From the NCBI GenBank assembly GCA_002293045.1, contig DBCM01000097.1:1-44041 (forward strand): a DNA stretch of 44,041 bases, written 5' to 3'. The notes under the pieces were generated by a model. It was not told the DNA's origin, ran no database searches, and was given only the letters and a program-made list of their open reading frames with translations. This document shows positions 7,634 to 16,423 of the stretch, piece by piece (position 1 is the stretch's first letter; every line of letters starts with the position of its first letter). A program made the translations under genes and the position numbers. This DNA comes from Flavobacteriales bacterium UBA958. Lineage in GTDB: Bacteria > Bacteroidota > Bacteroidia > Flavobacteriales_D > Crocinitomicaceae.

Positions 7634-8676
7634 TTAATGACAAGTTGTGACATGCGCTTTGTGTGTGTTGTTCCTTGTAGCTCGTGACGAATCAATGCTG
7701 TAGCATTCGGGGAGCTGAATACCTCATCTAGCGATTTAATGATCCCAATTGGGATGTGGTGTTCATGACATAAGGCCTCCAAAGGTTCAGCATCCATGCG
7801 CGAAATAAAGGGCGCCAAGTCACTCAATAAATTACTGCGATGTCTAACGCGTGCTTCATTGGATAAATATCGAGGATCATCCGCAAGTTCAGTAGACTGA
7901 AGTACGGCGCAAAGGGCCTGAAATTGACGATTAGATCCGATGGCAAACGTGAGTAATTTGTGATCTTTTGTTGTAAAGACTTCTCCGTAAGGGGCAATAT
8001 TTGGGTGTAAACTCCCCATTCGCTTTGGAATGAAACCGTTCATTAAATACGCTGAGGCTTGATTTACTAAACTAGCCACTGCTGCGTCGTACAATGAAAC
8101 AGTAACCCAAGCTCCTTTTCCCGTTTTTTGAAGGTTCATTAAGGCGAGTAAAAGTCCTTCTTTTAAATGATGCGCAGCCAACACATCAATGAATGCCACT
8201 GGCATTTTTAATGGCGGTTGATGCTCCTCGCCATTCATCGACATAAAACCTGTTTCTGCCTGAAGGATTAAATCATAGGCAATGCGATCGGAGTCATCTC
8301 CAAAACCAGAGATCGATCCAATAATGAGCCTGGGATTTATGGCAAGGAGGGCCTCTTTAGATAGATTAAACTTTGTGTAATCGCTGGCTTTGAAATTCAT
8401 AATCAACACATCCACGCGTTTGAGCTCATTCATCAACCAAGAAAAATCCGCCGCCTGACTCAGGTCTTTACGCAGATAATCTTTACCATAGTTAATGCTT
8501 GAAAAGTAACTCGTTACCTCATGAGATTCACCGGGAATGCGCCACGTTCTGGTCACGTCTCCGAGTTCAGGATGTTCAATTTTGATAACCTTTGCACCCA
8601 GTTCGGCAAAGAAGGTAGCCACGGATGGTCCGGCTAATACCGTAGAAAGGTCTAAAACAACGAGCTCCTCAAACAT
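7624..8676 (-). CDS. Family III CoA-transferase (CaiB/BaiF type)
   Basis: The 350-aa protein has the family signatures LDLSTVLAGPSVATFFAELGAKVIKIE (residues 8-34), the loop IMNFKASDY where others have N(F/Y)RPG, and RIAYDLILQAETGFMSMNG. D135 in that last motif aligns with the catalytic Asp that forms the acyl-aspartyl intermediate. Family members move CoA between carboxylic acids by a sequential mechanism. The protein is somewhat shorter than many homologues (about 380-400 aa) but spans both interlaced-domain signatures. The donor and acceptor acids are unknown; the only partner is the overlapping acetyltransferase. Confidence 0.88.
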   Translation of the reverse strand: MFEELVVLDLSTVLAGPSVATFFAELGAKVIKIEHPELGDVTRTWRIPGESHEVTSYFSSINYGKDYLRKDLSQAADFSWLMNELKRVDVLIMNFKASDYTKFNLSKEALLAINPRLIIGSISGFGDDSDRIAYDLILQAETGFMSMNGEEHQPPLKMPVAFIDVLAAHHLKEGLLLALMNLQKTGKGAWVTVSLYDAAVASLVNQASAYLMNGFIPKRMGSLHPNIAPYGEVFTTKDHKLLTFAIGSNRQFQALCAVLQSTELADDPRYLSNEARVRHRSNLLSDLAPFISRMDAEPLEALCHEHHIPIGIIKSLDEVFSSPNATALIRHELQGTTHTKRMSQLVIKWK

Positions 8677-8680
8677 GAAT

Positions 8681-8688
8681 CAAAATTA
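8681..8688 (-). promoter_or_regulatory. -7 promoter box of the CoA-transferase/GNAT operon
   Basis: TAATTTTG on the minus strand matches the TAnnTTTG consensus and ends only 4 nt before the ATG at 8676. Transcription would start at or within the start codon, suggesting a leaderless or almost leaderless mRNA. No TTTG/TTG was seen at the right distance upstream. The remaining region up to 8875 holds only a weak hairpin (GGTG 8773-8776 with CACC 8785-8788) and no strong terminator for the amidase gene. Confidence 0.42.
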
Positions 8689-8875
8689 CATTAAAATTCT
8701 ATGTGAAAAATGAGCTCTGCGTACCAAGTAATTAAACTCCGCGAAAGATGACCGAGTCAAGTAAATCCCAGCGGTGATTTTTACCACCTTTGACTAACGA
8801 ACCATCAAAAAAAGAATACAGTTAAATAAGCGATACGAAAACTGAAAAAAGTCTCTTATTCATTCACCTAATTAA

Positions 8876-11869
8876 TCAATTAATAATTAACTTTTTTAGG
8901 ATGATTTGATTTTGAGAATAGATAATAATGTTGTATTTCCCGACTGCCAATGATGGTGTTTCAACAAAACCACTATTTTCCATACTTAGACTGTGAATCA
9001 GTTTTCCTGCTGCATCGTAAATAAAAACTTCAGCTTCATGTAATAAATTTCCAATCCAAAAACCATTTGAGTTGCTTGGGTTGGGGTATATTATGAGTGA
9101 TGCCAATTCGTTCTCAATCTGTCCTGCTAAAGGGTTTGGAAGTAACTTTTGACCGTCTGTATTTAATTGGGAATTTAACAGTGCTCCATTTTCGGCTTTT
9201 ACTGAAAAATAATAGGTTTGACCATAAATCGGATTCGCTAGAAGATGCTGTATTACCGTATTGAATCCACAATTAGTCCATGAAATTACATTCGTTCCAC
9301 CTGGGCTTGTACCTAGCGCCCAGGAATTGTTTGATATGCTTGAATGGATGTCTGAGGCATTCCAATTGGATGAAATCGTATTGGTATAAACGGTGTCAAT
9401 ATCTGAAGATGTCCCATCGTTGCAAAAATTAATAACTGGTGGCGTCCAATCAATTAGATATTGTTTCGTTGTTGTGACACCCCAATTGTTAGCCAAATCT
9501 ATTACTTCTGATTGAATCATTCCTGTATTTACTGCACCGGCGCTTTGATGACGCATTTCTTGATTATTTCCCACAGTTACCGATATATTTGTAGCCCTAG
9601 ATTTAAATACTTTAACATTATCAAATCGAACGGTACTCGCTCCGGTTCGCAGGGAAATTGAATTACCTGCAACAATTGGGTTTGCATCTTGCCATTGCGT
9701 AACGAAAGAGTTATTTACATAAATTTTAATGATTCCGCTGGTTGGATTATACCATGTCTTTATGGTATAATTAACCTGAGGTGTAATAACTAGGGGGACT
9801 TCATTTACAACACTGAAGACATCATTTGTGACTTTGTAAAGCTGAACTTTATCCGTTTCCTCTCTCAGGTAAACAAAGTATGAATTTCCTCGGTTTGGTA
9901 GTGTTGGATCCGAACAAAAAAAGTGCATTCCTGCGCGTTGGTTCGGGTTGTTAGATGTTATTTTTTGTTCCCACTCGTACAAGTATTGATTGCTGTTATT
10001 CTGCGTTACATTCAAGTAGGCATTTGAATTATTTTGAGAAGCATCATTCATCAAAAATGTTTGGTTGTTAATGCTAAATAATCCTGTTTGGAGGGTCCAG
10101 TTGGTGTTAACATCTTCAAAATCTTCATGCACAAATCCAAAATTTCCGTTTGCCATCCAACCCAAATTGTTTGGGTTTCGATCTGCGACGAGGTAAAACC
10201 CTTGGTTTACCCCGCTTCCTTGGTCTGCATCAATAATTTGTTTTTGAAAATTCGCCACTTCCCAAGTAGGTCCATTACTAATAGAACTTGTAGGTAGGGT
10301 ATTGTCAACAGCTGGGTTAGTAGAAACATAACTTGCCACCCAACCGGAAGAAGTGGATCCACAATCAGATCGAAATTCCACAAGCAATGAACCGTTGGTT
10401 CCTGTAAGAACGGGAGGAAGTGTTGTTCCAGTATATGAACCAAGTAGTGGTGCATTTATAGTGGAACCGTTGTAGACAAAAAGTCGATCCGAACTGTGTA
10501 GAGAAAAGGCAGTGAAAGTTAAAGTAACAGTTGCAGCGCCTGTTGGTTGAATGAGCCAAAGGTTTCGTTCATCATTGGTATAATTTCCGTTGGCACCACC
10601 GGTATCATAAAAGTTACCGCTTGCACCATTTATTGTATTTATGGCTGGGCTGTTATTGACCAAGCGATAATATTTTTCCCAATCCCAATTTATTCCCGGG
10701 TCTGTATGGGTTTGATTCGGATAATGTTGATGACCTTTAATTTTTACGCAATTTCCGAGAACATTTGAAGCAGAGGATGCCGCACCATAATAGGTACGCA
10801 AACCATTGATGCCGTAACCGCTTTGGATAATATCTTTGGTTAAATTAGCAGACGCTTGGTACATGTCATTTGTGTACCAAACCGGATTGTTAACGTATCC
10901 TTCGTGTTCGTATCCTATTGTGTAAGGATTTTCTGTTCCAACATGCCATGCTTTTGAGCCTTCTAAAACCATTTGTGTCACTTGTCCGTCTGAACTTCGA
11001 ATTACATAATGGTATGAAACTCCTGAATTACAATTCTGCGCCCAAGAAATCGCACCAGAATAGGATCCTTGAACGGTGTGAATGGTAATCGCGGAAACCG
11101 CTGTGCCACTTCTACTGCTAAAGTTACACGATGGAGTTGGTGTCCATAGAGCAGGACCATATTCTTGCGATTTATTGATTGATGGCAGGTAGTTTATGCC
11201 ATTTTGAGTAACAACGCCGTTTTTTTTTAAACTAACGTTCTTCGCCGTTAATACAGAGTAATTTTGAGTACCAAATAATGCTTCAAGGTCGTATTTTTTA
11301 ACTTCAAAATGGTGAAGATTGGCGAATTCAGTATCATTTAAGCGTCTAAATACTTCAATTGCGAATGCGTTTCTCGCAAAATCATTCACAACTCCTGAAT
11401 CAGGAATTTCACAAAGAACAAGAAGTGCAATTTTCAATCGCTCCTCAATTTTCAGGTTCATTGGTGAGGATAACTTCATGACAGAATCCAAAGCAAGCGC
11501 GTAAGCTGAAATTTGCATTTCTACAGAAGCTTTTTGCTGGCTGATAGAAATACCACTTAAATTTTCAATTAACCTACCGTTTTCTTTAAAATAATTCTTT
11601 CCATCGTCAAAAACTCCCATTATACCATATGGAGAAGGTAACCCTGAGCAAGATTCCACGTCTGATTTCTTAATTTCAGTTATCCTTGTATTGGTGTATG
11701 AAACAGCCTCTAACGTTCCTCTAGGTACTTCAGATAAGTTTTGGTACGCTGCGTTAAAAAAAACTTCGTATTGCTGTTGTTGTTGCGAAAATCCAAAAAA
11801 GAAGGTAAATGAAAAAAATAAAGGGAGGAGATTCAGATGCAAACTAATTAATTTTAGATTGATAGCCAT
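8876..11869 (-). CDS. Secreted N-acetylmuramoyl-L-alanine amidase with CUB and T9SS domains
   Basis: I start at the ATG at 11869 (997 aa) rather than a TTG two codons upstream. A hydrophobic signal peptide ends in FGFSQ and is followed by five Gln. Residues about 235-405 are an Amidase_2/PGRP domain. Zinc ligands are H264 (AITIHTVQG), H380 and D390 (GHQHYPNQTHTDPG), with the fold motif GYEHEGY; the usual RKxDPG lysine is replaced by histidine (H388). A CUB-like domain follows (about 410-525: LWLIQPTG, FSLHSSDRLFVYNG, SSGWVASY), then a lectin-like beta region with IIKIYVNNSFV. The C-terminus (SLIIYPNPSNSNG) is a T9SS sorting domain. It probably cleaves peptidoglycan of other bacteria or at the cell surface. 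Confidence 0.9.
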   Translation of the reverse strand: MAINLKLISLHLNLLPLFFSFTFFFGFSQQQQQYEVFFNAAYQNLSEVPRGTLEAVSYTNTRITEIKKSDVESCSGLPSPYGIMGVFDDGKNYFKENGRLIENLSGISISQQKASVEMQISAYALALDSVMKLSSPMNLKIEERLKIALLVLCEIPDSGVVNDFARNAFAIEVFRRLNDTEFANLHHFEVKKYDLEALFGTQNYSVLTAKNVSLKKNGVVTQNGINYLPSINKSQEYGPALWTPTPSCNFSSRSGTAVSAITIHTVQGSYSGAISWAQNCNSGVSYHYVIRSSDGQVTQMVLEGSKAWHVGTENPYTIGYEHEGYVNNPVWYTNDMYQASANLTKDIIQSGYGINGLRTYYGAASSASNVLGNCVKIKGHQHYPNQTHTDPGINWDWEKYYRLVNNSPAINTINGASGNFYDTGGANGNYTNDERNLWLIQPTGAATVTLTFTAFSLHSSDRLFVYNGSTINAPLLGSYTGTTLPPVLTGTNGSLLVEFRSDCGSTSSGWVASYVSTNPAVDNTLPTSSISNGPTWEVANFQKQIIDADQGSGVNQGFYLVADRNPNNLGWMANGNFGFVHEDFEDVNTNWTLQTGLFSINNQTFLMNDASQNNSNAYLNVTQNNSNQYLYEWEQKITSNNPNQRAGMHFFCSDPTLPNRGNSYFVYLREETDKVQLYKVTNDVFSVVNEVPLVITPQVNYTIKTWYNPTSGIIKIYVNNSFVTQWQDANPIVAGNSISLRTGASTVRFDNVKVFKSRATNISVTVGNNQEMRHQSAGAVNTGMIQSEVIDLANNWGVTTTKQYLIDWTPPVINFCNDGTSSDIDTVYTNTISSNWNASDIHSSISNNSWALGTSPGGTNVISWTNCGFNTVIQHLLANPIYGQTYYFSVKAENGALLNSQLNTDGQKLLPNPLAGQIENELASLIIYPNPSNSNGFWIGNLLHEAEVFIYDAAGKLIHSLSMENSGFVETPSLAVGKYNIIIYSQNQIILKKLIIN

Positions 11870-11904
11870 AAACAAACTGTATTTTTAAAAAAATAATTCA
11901 ACTT

Positions 11905-11934
11905 CAAAATTACACATATTCTACTGTAGTCAAA
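11905..11934 (-). promoter_or_regulatory. Promoter of the amidase gene
   Basis: On the minus strand TTTG (11934-11931) and TAATTTTG (11912-11905) are separated by 18 bp, a full match to the Bacteroidota -33/-7 consensus. The inferred start site leaves a leader of about 30 nt before the ATG at 11869. Confidence 0.75.
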
Positions 11935-12134
11935 TTAAATTTACATTAATAATTTGATGCAGTGGTCTCGATTACAAGTTGTTAGGCATTCAATCTTTAA
12001 CGATAAACGAAGTGTTAAAACCCATCAACGGAATCATTTATGGCATTTCCGCTTGGTATATACATATCGTTATTTGAACCTTACAAACATCACAGTTACC
12101 CCAAAAGTTGAAAATTACAGTATACTAAAGAATG

Positions 12135-12163
12135 TTTGATTTAAGGTAAAATGAGTAGCTTTG
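12135..12163 (+). promoter_or_regulatory. Aconitase promoter
   Basis: TTTG at 12135-12138 and TAGCTTTG at 12156-12163 with a 17-bp spacer match the Bacteroidota housekeeping promoter. The ATG is at 12183, giving a leader of roughly 15 nt. Confidence 0.78.
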
Positions 12164-12182
12164 CGCTAATAAAAATTTTACT

Positions 12183-14447
12183 ATGGTTTTTGATATTGAC
12201 ATGATTAAACGGGTATATTCAAAATACCCTGAGCGCATTAATTCAGCGAGACAGCTTCTAAATAAACCGTTAACACTTACGGAAAAAATATTGTATGCCC
12301 ACTTGTGGGATGGGAATGCTTCGGAAGCGTTTGTACGAGGTGCTTCCTATGTAGATTTTGCTCCAGACCGTGTAGCGATGCAAGATGCTACGGCTCAAAT
12401 GGCGTTGTTGCAATTCATGCAAGCTGGTAAAAAACAAGTGGCTGTGCCTTCAACAGTACATGCTGACCACTTAATTCAAGCGCGCGTTGGTGCGAGTAAG
12501 GATCTACAAGACTCTTTGAATCAAAACAATGAGGTGTTTAACTTTTTATCTTCGATTTCAAATAAATACGGAATCGGTTTTTGGAAACCTGGTGCTGGAA
12601 TTATTCATCAGGTCGTTTTAGAAAATTACGCATTTCCTGGCGGCATGATGATTGGTACCGATTCACATACGGTAAATGCCGGTGGATTAGGAATGGTGGC
12701 CATTGGAGTTGGGGGTGCGGATGCCGTTGACGTCATGGCAGGAATGGCTTGGGAATTGAAATTCCCTAAATTAATCGGTATAAAACTTACCGGAAAATTA
12801 AACGGTTGGACTTCCGCAAAGGATGTTATTTTGAAAGTAGCAGATATTCTTACTGTGAAAGGGGGAACTGGGTGCATCGTTGAGTATTTTGGAGAAGGAG
12901 CTCAATCGCTTTCCTGTACCGGTAAAGGAACCATTTGTAATATGGGGGCTGAAATTGGTGCTACCACTTCCACGTTTGGATATGATGATTCTATGCGCCG
13001 ATATTTAATCGCAACCGGACGCCAAGATGTGGTTGACGCAGCCGATGTAATTGCTGAACATCTTACAGGAGATGCAGAAGTTTATGAAAATCCCAAAGCA
13101 TATTTCGATCAACTTATTGAAATCAACCTTTCTGAATTAGAACCTCACATCAACGGCCCGTTTACACCAGACCGTGGAACACCGGTGTCTAAAATGCGTG
13201 AGGAGGCAGAAAAAAATGGTTGGCCCATGGACGTGGAGTGGGGATTGATTGGTTCTTGCACCAATTCGTCGTACGAAGATTTAGTGCGCGCAGCATCGAT
13301 CGTTAAGCAAGCTGTTGCGCACGGAATTTCACCCAAGGCAGAATTCGGAATTAATCCAGGATCAGAACAGGTGAGGTTTACTGCAGAACGAGATGGCATT
13401 CTTGCCGATTTTGAGAAAATGGGAACCAAAGTATTTACCAATGCCTGTGGTCCTTGCATTGGGCAGTGGGATCGGGCAGGTGCTGAAAAACAAGAAAAAA
13501 ACACCATTGTACATTCGTTCAATCGAAATTTCTCGAAGCGCGCCGATGGGAATCCGAACACCCATGCTTTTGTTACCAGTCCTGAAATGGTTGCCGCTTT
13601 AGCCATTGCCGGAAATTTAGGGTTTAATCCGTTAAAGGATTCCTTAATCAGTGCGGAAGGTAAACCCTTTATGTTGAATCCTCCCGTTGGTGATGAATTA
13701 CCCACGAAAGGATTTGCCGTTGAAGATAATGGATATCAAGCCCCTGCCGCGGATGGAAGCCATGTAGAAATTGTTGTGGCCCCAGACTCTCAACGCCTTC
13801 AGTTATTAGAGAACTTTCCTGTTTGGGATGGAAAAAACATCTTGGGAGCAAAGCTTCTTATCAAAGCCAAAGGAAAGTGTACAACGGACCATATTTCCAT
13901 GGCTGGACCGTGGTTGAAATATCGTGGACACTTAGACAACATTTCAAATAACCTCCTCATTGGTGCTGAAAACGCATTTAATGGAAAGGCCAATGAGGTA
14001 AAAAATCAACTCACCAATAGCTATGGTGAGGTACCGGCAGTTCAGCGCGCATACAAAGCTGCAGGTGTTGCATCTATTGTTGTTGGAGACCATAACTACG
14101 GGGAAGGAAGTTCAAGAGAACACGCTGCGATGGAACCGAGACACCTAGGAGTTTCCGCGGTCATTGTAAAATCCTTTGCACGGATTCACGAAACCAATTT
14201 GAAAAAACAAGGAATGTTGGCCTTAACCTTTTCCAATGAGGCAGATTATGAATTGATTCATGAAAATGATGAATTTGACTTTATTGATCTTGAATACTTT
14301 GCTCCGGAAAAACCGTTAACCATGCGAATTCGTCATGAAAATGGAACACAACATGACATCATCCTGAATCACACCTATAACCAATCGCAAATCGAATGGT
14401 TTAAAGCGGGATCCGCATTAAACTTGATTAAACTTATGGAGAATTAA
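12183..14447 (+). CDS. acn: Aconitate hydratase, mitochondrial type
   Basis: The 754-aa enzyme interconverts citrate and isocitrate in the TCA cycle. The [4Fe-4S] ligands are C359 (IGSCTNSSYEDL), C422 and C425 (TNACGPCIGQW). Other active-site stretches are VPSTVHADHL, GTDSHTVNAGGLG and, in the swivel domain, NYGEGSSREHAAMEPRHLG. The length and the N-terminus beginning at FDIDMIKRVY fit the mitochondrial-type aconitase of Bacteroidota rather than the longer AcnA or AcnB. It is a single-gene unit with its own promoter and a strong terminator. The gene symbol is generic for the family. Confidence 0.95.
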   Translation: MVFDIDMIKRVYSKYPERINSARQLLNKPLTLTEKILYAHLWDGNASEAFVRGASYVDFAPDRVAMQDATAQMALLQFMQAGKKQVAVPSTVHADHLIQARVGASKDLQDSLNQNNEVFNFLSSISNKYGIGFWKPGAGIIHQVVLENYAFPGGMMIGTDSHTVNAGGLGMVAIGVGGADAVDVMAGMAWELKFPKLIGIKLTGKLNGWTSAKDVILKVADILTVKGGTGCIVEYFGEGAQSLSCTGKGTICNMGAEIGATTSTFGYDDSMRRYLIATGRQDVVDAADVIAEHLTGDAEVYENPKAYFDQLIEINLSELEPHINGPFTPDRGTPVSKMREEAEKNGWPMDVEWGLIGSCTNSSYEDLVRAASIVKQAVAHGISPKAEFGINPGSEQVRFTAERDGILADFEKMGTKVFTNACGPCIGQWDRAGAEKQEKNTIVHSFNRNFSKRADGNPNTHAFVTSPEMVAALAIAGNLGFNPLKDSLISAEGKPFMLNPPVGDELPTKGFAVEDNGYQAPAADGSHVEIVVAPDSQRLQLLENFPVWDGKNILGAKLLIKAKGKCTTDHISMAGPWLKYRGHLDNISNNLLIGAENAFNGKANEVKNQLTNSYGEVPAVQRAYKAAGVASIVVGDHNYGEGSSREHAAMEPRHLGVSAVIVKSFARIHETNLKKQGMLALTFSNEADYELIHENDEFDFIDLEYFAPEKPLTMRIRHENGTQHDIILNHTYNQSQIEWFKAGSALNLIKLMEN

Positions 14448-14467
14448 TTCAAAATTAATAACACACA

Positions 14468-14495
14468 AAAAAAGGGAGGCATGCCTCCCTTTTTT
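14468..14495. terminator. Bidirectional terminator after aconitase
   Basis: This is a perfect palindrome of 28 bp: A-tract, GGGAGG, CATG tetraloop, CCTCCC, T-tract. It lies between the aconitase stop (14447) and the convergent barrel protein stop (14513) and should terminate both transcripts. Confidence 0.92.
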
Positions 14496-14512
14496 AATAT
14501 CATAACTTTTAC

Positions 14513-15154
14513 TTAGAACTTTACAGAAAGTCCCGCCTGAAGTAATCCTCCACCGAAAGCACCCAACTCAATATGGGCACCAATGTTTTGGGTAAAATAT
14601 ACTTTTGCGCCTACTGCAATTCTTAATGTTACGGGAATTATAGCGCCACTTGCGTTCGCATCTTGATATTCGGGATGACTTGGGTTGGTTTCCCAGGTTC
14701 TATTCACGTTTTTATACCCTCCCGCGAATGCTGAATACATGTCCACTTTTTCGGATTGCACAAAATGATAATTCAGCCGCAACATAGCGCGTAGTTTCTT
14801 GGCAGTATATTGTGCTTCATATGTGGTAAGTCCACCAAGCCCACTGCCATCAGGTGCGTACACTTGATCTTCAAACTTAAACGCAAATCCAGAGACCTCA
14901 TAGTTTACGTCGGCACCAACACCAACCTTATCACTCAACATGTATTCAAACCTGCCGCCATACGAAAGCATACTTCCTACTGCCCTATACTCTTGAATAT
15001 TCTCTTCATCTCCGTTATATTGATTATACAATAACGAATTAGCCCAATTAGGAACACCTACATACGGGTCTATCGAGAACGACCCTTGCATCATTTGCGC
15101 ATTTACACTCATTCCCATCAGGAATGTGAACAATAAAAGGTAAACTTTTTTCAT
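14513..15154 (-). CDS. Outer-membrane beta-barrel protein
   Basis: The 213-aa protein has a signal peptide (MKKVYLLLFTFLMGMSVNAQ). It continues with alternating amphipathic strands such as MLSYGGRFEYMLSDKVGVGADV, KLRAMLRLNYHF and AVGAKVYFTQNIGAHIELGA, and ends in LQAGLSVKF with the C-terminal Phe typical of barrels. The size and pattern suggest an eight-stranded OmpA/OmpW-like barrel without a peptidoglycan-binding domain. The function is unknown. It starts 25 nt after the aroA stop, with a poor -7 match (TACTTTCG, 15177-15170), so it may be cotranscribed with aroA or separately expressed. Confidence 0.8.
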   Translation of the reverse strand: MKKVYLLLFTFLMGMSVNAQMMQGSFSIDPYVGVPNWANSLLYNQYNGDEENIQEYRAVGSMLSYGGRFEYMLSDKVGVGADVNYEVSGFAFKFEDQVYAPDGSGLGGLTTYEAQYTAKKLRAMLRLNYHFVQSEKVDMYSAFAGGYKNVNRTWETNPSHPEYQDANASGAIIPVTLRIAVGAKVYFTQNIGAHIELGAFGGGLLQAGLSVKF

Positions 15155-15178
15155 AATTAATAATTTTAACGAAAGTAC

Positions 15179-16423
15179 TTAAAATTGCAGCAAAGATTTC
15201 AGTTGAGGGAAAGATTTATCCAACGAAGCGAATTCAGAAACCGAAACTTGCATACCATCCATGGCAGCAATCACCAACGCGGCAAGCACCATTCGATGAT
15301 CTTTAAACGTTTCAATGTGAACTTGTTTATGGCGAATTCCGCCCGTGATAAAAATTTCATTACCCGCTAATTCACATTCAATACCCAGTGCGTCCAGCAT
15401 GGCCATTGAGGCTTGTAGACGGTCTGATTCTTTTGTTGTTAGGCGTTCTGTTCCTTTGATTTTTGATTTTCCAACTGCTGAAGCTGCCAATACGCATAAC
15501 AGTGGAAATAAATCCGGCGAATGGGTAATGTCTACTGAAAACGCTGCGTTCATACCTCTGCTTACTGAAATGGTGTCCCCCTCTATTTGAATATCGGCAC
15601 CGTATGCGTTCAATACGTCGAGGATTCGCTCATCTGCTTGCTTGGTATTGAAAGCCAATCCTTTTACCGTAATTGATCCGGTAATTGCGCCAACACACAA
15701 CAGGTTTGATGCACCGCTCCAATCTCCTTGAACCTTTACAGCACCACCTTGAATGGGCCGATCCTCCTGAATTGCAATACAGCGTGCATCCCAACTCAGG
15801 TGAAGACCGCGGTTAGTTAATTGCTCAAGAGTCATTTCGAAGTATGGTAAGCTCACGAGGTTTAATAAACAAAGTTTACGGTTTCCTGGTGCGCATGCCA
15901 AACGCATGAGGACACCCGAAGCGATTTGTGAAGTAGTGGATGCATCGAGTTCGATATCGTGTTGCATCGGTTGCTTTTGTTCTATTATCAAGGGCCATTC
16001 CTGCGCACCAGAATGTTGAACTAAGCCAAGTTGAGAAAATAACTCCTCATTAAAATGGAGTGCCCGTTTCAGCAGGGTACCTTCCGCATGAATTTGAAGT
16101 TTACGCGCAAATAAAAATCCTATAGACACCACATTTCGGATCAAAAATCCAGATTCACCCACATGAAGCGAAAGTTCCTCTTGAATCTCAGTTGGACCTG
16201 GGGGAAAAATATCTATCTGATTGGGGCTTACCGTGACTTTAGCACCAAAGCGTTCTATGCAACGAATTGCCGATCGCACATCATCAGGAAGGGAGTTAAA
16301 ATCCCCGAATAACTGTGAAGGAGATTCTGCCAACAACGAAAGTAAGAGTTCTCGTTGCATGTGACTTTTGGAAACCGGCGCTTCCATAACTGCGGGTAAA
16401 ATTACCTTAAGAAGCGGAATCAC
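15179..16423 (-). CDS. aroA: 3-phosphoshikimate 1-carboxyvinyltransferase (EPSP synthase)
   Basis: The 414-aa enzyme joins PEP and shikimate-3-phosphate, step six of the shikimate pathway. Visible motifs are VSKSHMQRELLL (K19, S20, R24), GDWSGASNLL, HSPDLFPLLCVLAA, the catalytic-region TTKESDRL and TFKDHRMVLAAL. The PEP/glyphosate loop, NAGTAMRP in E. coli, reads ESGFLIRN here (residues 90-97): the Gly and Arg are kept and the rest has changed. Its start overlaps the upstream DAHP synthase gene by 17 bp. It was probably always part of this pair, since the next step upstream in the operon supplies its pathway. Confidence 0.92.
   Translation of the reverse strand: MIPLLKVILPAVMEAPVSKSHMQRELLLSLLAESPSQLFGDFNSLPDDVRSAIRCIERFGAKVTVSPNQIDIFPPGPTEIQEELSLHVGESGFLIRNVVSIGFLFARKLQIHAEGTLLKRALHFNEELFSQLGLVQHSGAQEWPLIIEQKQPMQHDIELDASTTSQIASGVLMRLACAPGNRKLCLLNLVSLPYFEMTLEQLTNRGLHLSWDARCIAIQEDRPIQGGAVKVQGDWSGASNLLCVGAITGSITVKGLAFNTKQADERILDVLNAYGADIQIEGDTISVSRGMNAAFSVDITHSPDLFPLLCVLAASAVGKSKIKGTERLTTKESDRLQASMAMLDALGIECELAGNEIFITGGIRHKQVHIETFKDHRMVLAALVIAAMDGMQVSVSEFASLDKSFPQLKSLLQF

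Larger units (their letters stand above)
11870..12182. other. Divergent promoter region between the amidase and aconitase
   Basis: This 313-bp gap contains two outward-facing consensus promoters, at 11905-11934 (minus) and 12135-12163 (plus). A 61-codon open frame at 11954-12139 resembles no protein family and ends inside the aconitase promoter, so it is not called. No inverted repeat or RNA gene is evident between the promoters. Confidence 0.7.

Noticed and set aside
8773..8788. Terminator after the amidase gene
   Set aside because: The GGTG/CACC stem is only 4 bp and is not followed by a T-tract in the direction of transcription.
11954..12139. 61-codon plus-strand frame before aconitase
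   Set aside because: It resembles no protein and overlaps the -33 element of the aconitase promoter.
13145..13705. 186-codon open frame antisense to aconitase
   Set aside because: It lies wholly inside a strongly supported gene, has no family motif and mirrors the codon pattern of the sense frame.
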